From Chloroflexota bacterium (GTDB lineage: Bacteria > Chloroflexota > Anaerolineae > Anaerolineales > Villigracilaceae), in contig JACPYX010000012.1 in assembly GCA_016195815.1 (NCBI GenBank), positions 55,968 to 119,967 on the forward strand: DNA of 64,000 nucleotides. Direction: 5' to 3'. The translations under genes and the position numbers were made by a program. Shown here in pieces: positions 23,846 to 31,332 of this stretch. A model generated the notes under the pieces. It worked only from the letters and a program-made list of their open reading frames with translations. It had not been told where the DNA came from and made no database searches. Each line of letters begins with the position of its first letter. The first letter of the stretch is position 1.

Positions 23846-23868
23846 AATGCAATGGACTTTATTGCACA
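23846..23868. promoter_or_regulatory. Operator-like inverted repeat upstream of the Rrf2 gene
   Basis: AATGCAATG, five bases (GACTT), TATTGCACA: the arms match 6 of 9, with right arm and spacing identical to the pstS site. It overlaps a possible promoter (on the minus strand TTGTGC, 17 bases, TAGTAT), consistent with autorepression. Confidence 0.5.
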
Positions 23869-23896
23869 AAAAGTATAATTCGGCTGCTGAATTTTG

Positions 23897-24373
23897 TCAA
23901 CCGTTTTCAGTGAGCGCGACAATTTCCGAATCTGCCAGTGCGCGCTTTAAATCCGCACTTTGCAGGATGACTGCTGTATTGCGCATGCCTGAGCCGATGG
24001 AAATTTCCGCCTGCTGCATGACGCTCGCATCAACCAGGACTTTGAGCGGGCGCGGCAATCCGAATGGCCCCACCGTGCCGACGCGGTAACCCGTGACTTC
24101 CAGCACTTCATCTTCCGTTGCCATCGTCAGCCGCGACTGGCCGAGATGCTGACGAAGTTTCTTCCATGAGATCTGCGCGGGCCCCGCGACGAGCGCCATC
24201 AGAAATTCATTGTCGCCGACACGAAATAAAATACTGCGGATGACCTGCCCCGGCTTTTGTCCGCGTTCGCTCGCGGCCTGCTCGAATGATGTGACCGGAT
24301 TCTCATGGCGGAATATGCGATGCGGAATCCCAAGTTTTTCCAAGGCAATACTGACGGGGGGAATTTGGCCCAT
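23897..24373 (-). CDS. YbaK/EbsC-family aminoacyl-tRNA deacylase-like protein
   Basis: A 158-residue protein of the YbaK/ProX family, which hydrolyses mischarged tRNAs such as Cys-tRNA(Pro). Family marks are the conserved Lys in [19 protein letters not shown], the [14 protein letters not shown] loop and the C-terminal [17 protein letters not shown]. The start is the ATG at 24373, preceded by GGAGA; the longer reading frame would overlap nth. The exact tRNA substrate is not predictable. Confidence 0.88.
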   Translation of the reverse strand: MGQIPPVSIALEKLGIPHRIFRHENPVTSFEQAASERGQKPGQVIRSILFRVGDNEFLMALVAGPAQISWKKLRQHLGQSRLTMATEDEVLEVTGYRVGTVGPFGLPRPLKVLVDASVMQQAEISIGSGMRNTAVILQSADLKRALADSEIVALTENG

Positions 24374-24422
24374 ATTTTCTCCGATAAAGAAATTAACGCA
24401 AGGCTGAAGATGCGAAGAAAAG

Positions 24423-25088
24423 TTATTTTGTCTTCGGCTCGAAATCACACAACTTGTTGATCGGACATTTCTGGCACTGCGGCTTGCGCGCTTGGCAAAC
24501 TTCACGCCCGAGTCGAATCAAATTCAAATGCGCGGCGTAATAGGTTTCAGGCGGAAAGATGGATTCGAGATGTGGGTGCGCCTGCTCGACGGTCATTTTC
24601 TTCGGGCGCAGGCCGATGCGGCCAGTGACGCGATAAATATGTGTATCAACTGGAAAGGCCGGACGATTTAATGAAAAGCATAAAACGATCGCGGCTGTCT
24701 TCGGGCCGACGCCGTTGAACTTTGTCAGCCAGGCGCGTGCTTCTTCGATCGGCAAGTCCGCCAAAAAATCCAGATTGAGCGAGCCGCGTTCTTCTGTAAT
24801 GGTGCGCAGGACATTTTGTATGCGCGGTCCTTTTTGATTCGCGAGTCCCGCCGGGCGAATGGCATTGATCACATCATCGGTTTTTGCATTCCGCACCGCT
24901 TCCCAGGTGGGGAATTTGGCGCGCAGGGCGTTGAAGGCGCGGTCGCGGTTGACGTCGTTCGTATTCTGTGACAGGATGGTCGAAACCAGTTCGTCAATCG
25001 GCGGGAGCGGATTGCGCCAGGTGGGATTGCCGAAGGCCTCCAAAAGTTTCTCGTGAATTTTGAGCGCGCGCTTTTTTAGATCAGACAT
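24423..25088 (-). CDS. nth: Endonuclease III (DNA glycosylase/AP lyase)
   Basis: This enzyme removes oxidised pyrimidines in base-excision repair. The 221-residue protein has the helix-hairpin-helix [12 protein letters not shown] with the catalytic Lys, the catalytic Asp in [10 protein letters not shown], and a C-terminal [4Fe-4S] motif of Cys-x6-Cys-x2-Cys-x5-Cys ([17 protein letters not shown]). All key residues are present. It is 50 bases upstream of the YbaK-type gene on the same strand. Confidence 0.93.
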   Translation of the reverse strand: MSDLKKRALKIHEKLLEAFGNPTWRNPLPPIDELVSTILSQNTNDVNRDRAFNALRAKFPTWEAVRNAKTDDVINAIRPAGLANQKGPRIQNVLRTITEERGSLNLDFLADLPIEEARAWLTKFNGVGPKTAAIVLCFSLNRPAFPVDTHIYRVTGRIGLRPKKMTVEQAHPHLESIFPPETYYAAHLNLIRLGREVCQARKPQCQKCPINKLCDFEPKTK

Positions 25089-25101
25089 GGCATACTCCGA
25101 T

Positions 25102-25149
25102 AAAAAACATCACGGAGAACGAAGAAAATAAATCCGCGTTCCCCGTGAT
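25102..25149 (-). terminator. Intrinsic terminator of the asparaginase operon
   Basis: On the minus strand ATCACGGGGAACG (25149-25137) pairs with CGTTCTCCGTGAT (25121-25109), one mismatch, followed by GTTTTTT. It separates the asparaginase gene from nth. Confidence 0.85.
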
Positions 25150-25176
25150 TCGATTGAAATTCTATGCAACTTTACT

Positions 25177-26238
25177 TTATTTGAAGGCTGTTCTCGACTC
25201 GCCCACCACGATCCCGCGGTGATTCTTGATGGGCAAAGTCGGGCCGAACTCGGCCAGCTCTTTCATCTGCGAATCATTCAACGCGCCGATCTGACGCAGG
25301 ATCTCCAGTGTCACTGCCGGACGAACGCGGTTGAGCGGCTCGATCTTGAGTGTTCTGAATAATAAATCCCCGTCTGAAACCTTGAAGGTAATGCCAATGC
25401 CGGGCGAGGCGGCGCCAAGTGCGCCGGGCAAAAGCCCGATGGCCTGGAATCCCTCCGCGCCGCGCTTGCAGATGATTTTGCCTTTGCCAACTTGCATGAG
25501 GCGGCAATCGAATTCGCTGGGTCCGCTAATCATTTCGGGGTGCGTCATCATGGCGGAGGTGATCTCGTTCGATGCTTTCGCCCGCGTTTTGCTTACATTC
25601 TGTGGGTCGCACAGCCACGCAAAGGCCAGGGCCGAGTTGTAAAGCGGGGCGGCAAAGTTCGGCGCGGAACAACCGTCGACGCCAAGCTCAACCTTTTCGC
25701 GCGGATAATCGCACATCTCGGCAAAGGCGGTCAGAATATCCTGTTGGATCGGGTGATTGATGTCCAGATAGGTATCAAGCGGAAGGCCGCGCATCTTGGC
25801 GTGCGCCAGCATCCCACTGTGTTTGCCGGAGCAATTGTTACGATTAGTTGTCGGCGTTTCGCCACGCGCGATCAAGGCTTTATAGGCGGTCGCGTCGCCG
25901 GGCATGTGGACTCCGCATTGCAGGTCGCTTTCCGCGATGCCCGCCTTCGCTTGAATGCTCTGCGCGACGCGCACGTGTTCGTCCGAGCCTTCGTGTGAGG
26001 CGCAGATCAAGGCTTGTTCTTTTTGAGTCAGGCCAAAAGCCGCAGGCCCGTTGCGTTCAAAAAAGGGCAGGGCCTGAAAAGGCTTGGCAGACGAGCGTAA
26101 AAAGGCGACCGTTTGAGGGTCGCCATATGAGTACAAAAGTTTTTTGTTGGAGTCCACCATCGCGATCGCGCCGTAATGAATCGATTCGACAATGCGGCCG
26201 CGCGTTAGTTCAAAGATCGGCAAAAATCTTTCGTCCAT
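25177..26238 (-). CDS. Asparaginase of the thermolabile (Rhizobium AnsA-like) family
   Basis: A 353-residue protein of the Asparaginase_II (PF06089-type) family. It hydrolyses L-asparagine to aspartate and ammonia and is unrelated to the E. coli type I/II enzymes. Recognisable conserved blocks are SSAKPFQALP, ICASHEGSDEH, NRNNCSGKHSGML, ELGVDGCSAPNFAAPL and MMTHPEMISG. Its ATG directly follows the stop of the MBL-fold gene with no gap, so the two are translationally coupled. Confidence 0.87.
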   Translation of the reverse strand: MDERFLPIFELTRGRIVESIHYGAIAMVDSNKKLLYSYGDPQTVAFLRSSAKPFQALPFFERNGPAAFGLTQKEQALICASHEGSDEHVRVAQSIQAKAGIAESDLQCGVHMPGDATAYKALIARGETPTTNRNNCSGKHSGMLAHAKMRGLPLDTYLDINHPIQQDILTAFAEMCDYPREKVELGVDGCSAPNFAAPLYNSALAFAWLCDPQNVSKTRAKASNEITSAMMTHPEMISGPSEFDCRLMQVGKGKIICKRGAEGFQAIGLLPGALGAASPGIGITFKVSDGDLLFRTLKIEPLNRVRPAVTLEILRQIGALNDSQMKELAEFGPTLPIKNHRGIVVGESRTAFK

Positions 26239-27093
26239 TTATTCCTCGGCAGAGCTGCCCAAATGATAGTGACGTGCATAATAGTGACGGAGGCCGTAGC
26301 GCATGCGCTGGACATATTGTTTGTGCCGCGCTGCCGAGGATTTGAAATGGGCCAGGAACGGCTCGATCAATTTTTCAGTTGAATCGGGCGGCTGGCTTTT
26401 GGCCGCCATTTTTTCAAGTTTGTCATGGATTTGTTTAATTAATTCGGCCTGGGTTTTGATGGCAGATGTGGAGACAGTGCCGCCTCGCCCGCTGACGAAG
26501 GTGAAGCCGCGATAAGCCGGGCTCAAAAGTATATCGAGAGATTCCATCCAGGAGGGCAGGTCGGCGTGTGCCAGGAAGGGAGGCTGATTCTTTGGGACGA
26601 GGTCTCCGATGAATACGACCTTTTCATCTGGCACGATCACCCACATGGCGCCCAACGCCGGGCCGGGGTGATGTTCGAAAATCACCGGCGACTCGTCCCA
26701 GTGCAGGTTCATTTGATCGCCGAAAGAAATTTCGGGCGGCGACCAGCGCACCGTGCCGAGGCCGGGAATTGTTTCCCAATCTGCGCCGGTTTCTGCGCCC
26801 TGCGCCTTGAAGGTTGTCGTCCGCGAGCGGAAAACGGCCGCCGTCTTTTCCTGCGCGATAACGGTGCAATCCATGGCGCGTGCGCCGAGGGTGCGGTCGG
26901 GGTGGGCATCAAGATTGATTAGCACACGTTCGGGGCCTCCGCTTAGGCTCATCAAGGCCGCGCGCCATGAGCGGCTGTCTTCTGGCGAGGGTGGAGCGTC
27001 AATTTGGATCAGTCCGCGCGGTTGTTGAATGACTCCCAGCGTAACGCCCAGATAGTGATCTTCGATATAAATATTGTCAGCAATGGGTTGCAT
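26239..27093 (-). CDS. Metallo-beta-lactamase-fold protein with altered metal motif
   Basis: A 284-residue MBL-fold protein. The pattern ...LINLDAHPDRTLG occupies the position of the usual H-x-H-x-D-H metal motif, but the first and last His are replaced (Asp and Arg). Later elements FIGDLVPKNQPP and an HHPGPALGA segment recall the fold. Metal binding and hydrolase activity are therefore doubtful. The C-terminal ~80 residues are charged and helical. It is coupled to the downstream asparaginase. I cannot assign a substrate. Confidence 0.75.
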   Translation of the reverse strand: MQPIADNIYIEDHYLGVTLGVIQQPRGLIQIDAPPSPEDSRSWRAALMSLSGGPERVLINLDAHPDRTLGARAMDCTVIAQEKTAAVFRSRTTTFKAQGAETGADWETIPGLGTVRWSPPEISFGDQMNLHWDESPVIFEHHPGPALGAMWVIVPDEKVVFIGDLVPKNQPPFLAHADLPSWMESLDILLSPAYRGFTFVSGRGGTVSTSAIKTQAELIKQIHDKLEKMAAKSQPPDSTEKLIEPFLAHFKSSAARHKQYVQRMRYGLRHYYARHYHLGSSAEE

Positions 27094-27150
27094 CTAATCT
27101 CCTAAGCATTCACCCAAAGGTGAAAACTAAATCTATTTTACTCTCAAACT

Positions 27151-29214
27151 TTATTCGCTCATCACTGGCAAAGTGAAGATGAAGTTCGAGCCTTTGCCTT
27201 CTTTGCTTTCGACCCAGATCATCCCGCCGTGCGCTTGCACGGCAATGCGGCAGAATGCCAGCCCAATGCCCAGGCCGCCGGGTTTGTCCTTGCCCTTGAC
27301 GCGCGCGAATTTCTCGAAGATGTGTTTATGTTCGGATGACGGGATGCCGGGTCCATTATCCTGCACCCAAAAACGCGCCGAGTTTTCATCTTTCTGCGCC
27401 CCGATCGTGATGGTGGCCCCAACTTTTGAAAATTTGATGGCGTTCTCCAGCAGGTTAATCAGGACGCGGCGCAGCATGTCTGCATCCACCCAGATATTCG
27501 GCAATGTCCCGGCGATCTGTATCTCGACTTTTTGGTGGCGTCCGGTTGCGGATGGCATCACATCCCTAACGGCGGCCTCGATCAACTCCTGCGGATTGAC
27601 GGTCTTCTGCGTGGCGATGGTCTGGCCCGATTCGAGACGATTGATGTCGAGCAGGGAATTAACCAACCGTTGAATACGGTCGGTGGAATTCACTGCAATG
27701 CTGAGAATGGATCGCGTAGATTCGTCTTCTCCGATCATGCCGCCCAACACATCCAGGCTTGAGACGATGTTTCCCAAAGGCGAACGCAGATCGTGATAAA
27801 TCATGGCCGTCAGGTCTTCGCGCAGGGAATCCAACTCCTTGCGTTCGCTGATGTCGCGCAAAGTCCACTGGATGGAGTCGGTATCTTCAAATTCCACGCG
27901 CCGCGCGTAGACTTCGACCGGCACCCCGCCCGAATCAGCTTTGTGTAATATTGACTCGTAATTGCGCCCAGTTTCATTGATCAGGTTCTCGAACTCCATG
28001 CCGGTCTTGTTCCAGTTGACTTCGTGCAGTTGATCAATGCTCATCTTGTGGAGGTCATCGGTCTGGAAGCCGCTCAACCGAATGGCTTCTCGGTTTGCTT
28101 CGATCACCCTGCCTTCCAGGTCTGTGATAAAGATCGGGTCAATGCTTTCTTCAAAGAGTTCGCGGTAACGCTGATGGGCATTCTGCAGTTGTTCAAACAG
28201 TTGTGCGTTGCGAATGGTCGTCCCGGCCAGGCCGCCGATGCCCGTCATCACGGTCAGCGCATCAGGGTCGAAGATGCCGGAAACAGGATTGATGGCTTCC
28301 AGCACGCCGATGGTTTTGCCTTGCGATTGAATGGGGGCCAGCGCGATGGCATTGGCTTCGATACCGCTGAAACGGTCGGCTTCGGTGTAGCGTTTGTCTT
28401 CTTTTACATTAAGAATGATCATGCCGTGGCCTTCGCGTGCCACCAACCCGGCCAGTCCCTGTCCGCCGGGGATGCGCCTGTCGAGGATATTCCCGGCATT
28501 TTGTCCCGCGGCGGCGCGGAAGACGAGGCCTTGTTCCGGGCCTTCAATCAGCCCAATGGCGACTGTCTCGACCTGCATGGCTTGCATGGTTTGATTGAGT
28601 ACACGCTGCCAGACTTCGCGTACCTCGAGTGAAGCGCTAAAGGCAGCCGCACCGTCTGCCAAAGCGGTCATGACACGCGCCTGTCGCAGGCTTTCGGTAT
28701 AGAGACGCGCGTTCAACACCGCGATGCTGGCCTGGTCGGCGATGGCTTGCATGAGTTCAAGGTGTTCGGGGCCGAAAGCATTCGGCAGAGGGTGGACGAG
28801 GGTGAGCACACCTACCAGGCGTTCGCGCGCCAGAAGCGGCACACAGATGGCGGATTTTTGGCCGTTCTTGTTAAGTGTGTCGTCGGGACGGCGAAGCCAG
28901 CGTTCATCCTGGCTGGTATCGGGAATCAGCGCGGCTTTGCGGTGACGGACCACCCAGCCGGCCAGGCCGCGATCTACTGTTTCGCGCAATTGTTGTGTGG
29001 TGTGTTCGTGCAGACTCGTGCCGTATACGATGGTCGCATCCATCGGCTTGCCGTTATCGTCCAACACCACGATACTGCCGCGTTCGCCGCCCACATTTTG
29101 GAGCGCGGCGAAGAGCAGGCGCTGCAAAACAGTACGCAGGTCCAGCGCCGCGGCGACTTCACGGTTGACCTGGATGAGGAGTTCGAGTAATGATCGGGTG
29201 CGGTCTTTAGCCAT
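27151..29214 (-). CDS. GAF-GAF-PAS sensor histidine kinase
   Basis: A 687-residue soluble kinase with no membrane segment. Order: GAF (~20-170), GAF (~190-345), PAS (~350-465), HisKA with AMIYHDLRSPLGNIVSSLDV, and an ATPase domain with NLLENAIKFS, DNGPGIP and GLGIGLAFCRI. All catalytic boxes are intact. No response regulator is adjacent. It lies 12 bases after thrC on the same strand, with a hairpin at the junction, and may be an orphan kinase read through from thrC. Confidence 0.88.
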   Translation of the reverse strand: MAKDRTRSLLELLIQVNREVAAALDLRTVLQRLLFAALQNVGGERGSIVVLDDNGKPMDATIVYGTSLHEHTTQQLRETVDRGLAGWVVRHRKAALIPDTSQDERWLRRPDDTLNKNGQKSAICVPLLARERLVGVLTLVHPLPNAFGPEHLELMQAIADQASIAVLNARLYTESLRQARVMTALADGAAAFSASLEVREVWQRVLNQTMQAMQVETVAIGLIEGPEQGLVFRAAAGQNAGNILDRRIPGGQGLAGLVAREGHGMIILNVKEDKRYTEADRFSGIEANAIALAPIQSQGKTIGVLEAINPVSGIFDPDALTVMTGIGGLAGTTIRNAQLFEQLQNAHQRYRELFEESIDPIFITDLEGRVIEANREAIRLSGFQTDDLHKMSIDQLHEVNWNKTGMEFENLINETGRNYESILHKADSGGVPVEVYARRVEFEDTDSIQWTLRDISERKELDSLREDLTAMIYHDLRSPLGNIVSSLDVLGGMIGEDESTRSILSIAVNSTDRIQRLVNSLLDINRLESGQTIATQKTVNPQELIEAAVRDVMPSATGRHQKVEIQIAGTLPNIWVDADMLRRVLINLLENAIKFSKVGATITIGAQKDENSARFWVQDNGPGIPSSEHKHIFEKFARVKGKDKPGGLGIGLAFCRIAVQAHGGMIWVESKEGKGSNFIFTLPVMSE

Positions 29215-29220
29215 GTTGAT

Positions 29221-29255
29221 TATGTTTCAGCCGGTGTGCTTGCTGCTGAAACATA
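29221..29255 (-). terminator. Hairpin spanning the thrC stop codon
   Basis: TATGTTTCAGC (29221-29231) and GCTGAAACATA (29245-29255) form a perfect 11-base stem with a 13-base loop. The stem and loop contain the last thrC codons and its stop. No T run follows on the minus strand, so it may be an attenuator or processing site between thrC and the kinase gene. Confidence 0.5.
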
Positions 29256-30408
29256 AATATTTTAATCCACTACCGGTGTTGAATAGAACAATTTGCTCTT
29301 CCGGTTTAACCCAGCCTTGCTTTTGCATTTTTTTGAGCGCTGCCCAGGCCGCGGCTCCTTCGGGACATGCAAAGATGCCCTCGTTGGATGCGATCTCTTT
29401 TTGTGCGATAACGATTTCTGCATCGCTGACAGCCATTGCCGCACCTTTGCTCTGACGAATGGCGCGCAGGATTTGACGGTCTGCGAATGGGCCGGGGACG
29501 CGCAGACCGGCCGCGATGGTTTCGCCACCGTTCCAGAATTCGGCTCGTTCGCTTCCCTGTTCAAAAGCGCGGACGATGGGCGCGCAACCCTCGGCTTGCA
29601 CGCTGACCATGCGCGGGCGTTTTGAGTTGATCCAGCCCATTTTTTCCAATTCGTCGAAAGCTTTCCACATGCCCACCAAACCCGTGCCGCCGCCTGTTGG
29701 ATAGAAGATCACATCGGGCAGGTTCCAGTTGAATTGCCCGGCCAGTTCAAGACCCATGGTTTTTTTGCCTTCTAGCCGATAAGGTTCTTTGAAGGTCGAG
29801 ACGTCGAACCAGCCATGTTTTTTTGATTCTTCAGCGGCGAGTTTGCCTGCATCGCTAATGAGTCCGTCTACTAAAACCAGGTCGGCGCCGAAGGCTTTGA
29901 CCTCAAGTTGATTCGCCAGCGGCGCATCTTTCGGCATGAAGACGTGCGCGGCGGCTTTCGCGCGTGCCGCATAAGCGGCCAATGCCCCGCCCGCGTTCCC
30001 GGCAGTGGGGATGACGAATTCTTTGATTCCCAATTCGATGGCTTTGGCGACAGCCATCACCAATCCGCGCGCTTTGAAGGAGGCAGTTGGATTGGCCGAT
30101 TCATCTTTGATGTATAAGTTTTTGAAATCGGATGCTTTCCCCAGGCGAGCCGCAGGTAAAAGCGGCGTGTCGCCTTCGCCGAGGGTCAGGCGATGTTTTT
30201 CGAGGCGGACGGGTAGTATCTCGGCCCAGCGCCAGAGTCCGCGTGGGCGCGCGGAGACCGTTTTCAGGTCCAGTGAAAGACGCGCTTTGTCCAAATCATA
30301 GCGCGCTTCAAGCGGCGATTTGCAATCTTCGCAAAAGGTCTGCGCGAGATCTGCATCGAACTGCTTTCCACATTCGGGGCACTCAAGATGAGTCAGCGCG
30401 CTATCCAT
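29227..30408 (-). CDS. thrC: Threonine synthase
   Basis: A PLP enzyme converting O-phosphohomoserine to threonine. The 393-residue protein starts with a zinc-ribbon-like segment (CPECGKQF...CEDCK), then GEGDTPLL. The PLP lysine is in NPTASFKARG, and the phosphate loop is YPTGGGTGLVG. It belongs to the short-chain (Thermus/plant-like) group. On the minus strand TATACT lies exactly 6 bases before the ATG with no Shine-Dalgarno sequence, suggesting a leaderless mRNA. It is divergent from the HAD gene at 30447 across only 38 bases. Confidence 0.9.
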   Translation of the reverse strand: MDSALTHLECPECGKQFDADLAQTFCEDCKSPLEARYDLDKARLSLDLKTVSARPRGLWRWAEILPVRLEKHRLTLGEGDTPLLPAARLGKASDFKNLYIKDESANPTASFKARGLVMAVAKAIELGIKEFVIPTAGNAGGALAAYAARAKAAAHVFMPKDAPLANQLEVKAFGADLVLVDGLISDAGKLAAEESKKHGWFDVSTFKEPYRLEGKKTMGLELAGQFNWNLPDVIFYPTGGGTGLVGMWKAFDELEKMGWINSKRPRMVSVQAEGCAPIVRAFEQGSERAEFWNGGETIAAGLRVPGPFADRQILRAIRQSKGAAMAVSDAEIVIAQKEIASNEGIFACPEGAAAWAALKKMQKQGWVKPEEQIVLFNTGSGLKYLCFSSKHTG

Positions 30409-30446
30409 ATATAAAGTATAGCATAACGTTCGGGTACAATTGCGTT
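30409..30446. promoter_or_regulatory. Compact divergent promoter for thrC and the HAD gene
   Basis: Only 38 bases separate two start codons. TATACT (minus strand, 30420-30415) ends 6 bases before thrC, and TACAAT (plus strand, 30435-30440) ends 6 bases before the HAD ATG. Both transcripts would begin at or next to the start codon. Recognisable -35 boxes are weak. Confidence 0.5.
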
Positions 30447-31142
30447 ATGTCTCTTGAACTTTCCCGCATACGCGCCCTGTGTTTCGATGTAGACGGCACA
30501 TTGAGCGATACCGATGACCTGTACATGCAAAAGGTGCAGCGTTTTCTGCCGCGTTTTTTGTTTCGCGATCGGGCCCGCGCTGCGCGCCGCTTTGTGATGT
30601 GGGCTGAAGCGCCCGGCAATGGCCTGCTTGGGCTGGCTGATGATTTGGGTATTGATGATGAGATGACGGCGTTCATCAATTGGATGAACCGCCGCGGCAA
30701 ATACCAGCCAAAGAAGTTTTTGCTCGTTCCCGGCGTGGACAAAATGCTGGCGCGTTTGCATGGATATTATCCGCTGGCTGTGGTCAGCGCGCGCGATGAA
30801 CGCGGGACGCTGGCTTTTCTTGAGCAATTCGACCTGGCGAAATTTTTTGATGTGATCGTAACGGGGCTTTCCGCCGAACATACGAAACCTTACCCCGACC
30901 CGATCCTGCTGGCCGCTAAAAAGATGAATGCCGCACCTGAAAACTGCCTGATGATCGGCGATACGACCGTTGATATCCGCGCCGGGAAATCGGCGGGCGC
31001 GCAGACAGTCGGCGTGTTGTGCGGTTTCGGCGAAGAGCCAGAGTTGAGAAAGTTTGGGGCGGATGAGATTTTAGCAGATACCCCGAAGGTGGCCGATGTG
31101 TTGCTGGCTGAAAATAAAACATCCAGAAAAACAATCCTGTGA
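30447..31142 (+). CDS. HAD-superfamily phosphatase
   Basis: A 231-residue HAD hydrolase. Motif I is CFDVDGTLSDTDD, motif II is the VVSARDERG segment, motif III is the Lys in AEHTKPYPD, and motif IV is MIGDTTVDIRAGKSAG. The substrate is unknown; phosphoglycolate- or pyrophosphate-type phosphatases are near relatives. The start is the ATG at 30447; a longer upstream frame would run through the thrC gene. TACAAT is 6 bases before the ATG. An intrinsic terminator overlaps its stop. Confidence 0.85.
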   Translation: MSLELSRIRALCFDVDGTLSDTDDLYMQKVQRFLPRFLFRDRARAARRFVMWAEAPGNGLLGLADDLGIDDEMTAFINWMNRRGKYQPKKFLLVPGVDKMLARLHGYYPLAVVSARDERGTLAFLEQFDLAKFFDVIVTGLSAEHTKPYPDPILLAAKKMNAAPENCLMIGDTTVDIRAGKSAGAQTVGVLCGFGEEPELRKFGADEILADTPKVADVLLAENKTSRKTIL

Positions 31143-31161
31143 GAAATCACAGGATTGTTTT
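31128..31161 (+). terminator. Intrinsic terminator overlapping the HAD stop codon
   Basis: AAACAATCCTGTG pairs with CACAGGATTGTTT around AGAAAT, and the right arm itself supplies the T run. It insulates the tRNA gene downstream. Confidence 0.8.
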
Positions 31162-31170
31162 ATACTGAAC

Positions 31171-31198
31171 TTGTCAATCCTTCCTGCCTCGGTTATCC
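31171..31198 (+). promoter_or_regulatory. Promoter of the selenocysteine tRNA gene
   Basis: TTGTCA (31171-31176) and TTATCC (31193-31198) are separated by 16 bases. The implied transcription start is within a few bases of the tRNA 5' end at 31207. Confidence 0.5.
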
Positions 31199-31206
31199 TT
31201 GTGAGC

Positions 31207-31300
31207 GGGAGTGGTTAGGTCCCGGTGGGCTTCCTGGTCTTCAAAACCTGTGGCGGGCCGCGTTGCGGGCCGCGGTGGGTTCGACTCCCATCCACTCCCG
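31207..31300 (+). tRNA. selC: tRNA-Sec (anticodon UCA)
   Basis: This is a 94-base tRNA with the selenocysteine architecture. The acceptor stem has 8 pairs (GGGAGTGG with CCACTCCC). The anticodon loop CTTCAAA carries TCA at 31241-31243. A long GC-rich variable arm (about 31251-31275) follows, and the T arm is GTGGG, TTCGACT, CCCAT with the G discriminator at 31300. The D-arm segment TTAGGTCCCGGTGGGC parallels E. coli selC. The anticodon stem CTGGT/ACCTG has one U-U mismatch. CCA is not encoded. It reads UGA as selenocysteine with SelB and a SECIS element; selA, selB and selD are not in the window. Confidence 0.9.
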
Positions 31301-31332
31301 CTCTTTGGCCCCCACATTCCAAAAGGTATCGT

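Noticed and set aside
26100..26126. GGCGACC/GGGTCGCC hairpin in the asparaginase gene
   Set aside because: Short inverted repeat within ordinary coding sequence; no regulatory position.
30132..30446. Long N-terminal extension of the HAD phosphatase at 30447
   Set aside because: It is antisense to thrC and the HAD motif I starts only 10 residues after the ATG at 30447.
31155..31332. Reading frames running through the tRNA-Sec gene
   Set aside because: The RNA structure explains the sequence and the M50 protease starts at 31333; the upstream frames are accidental.
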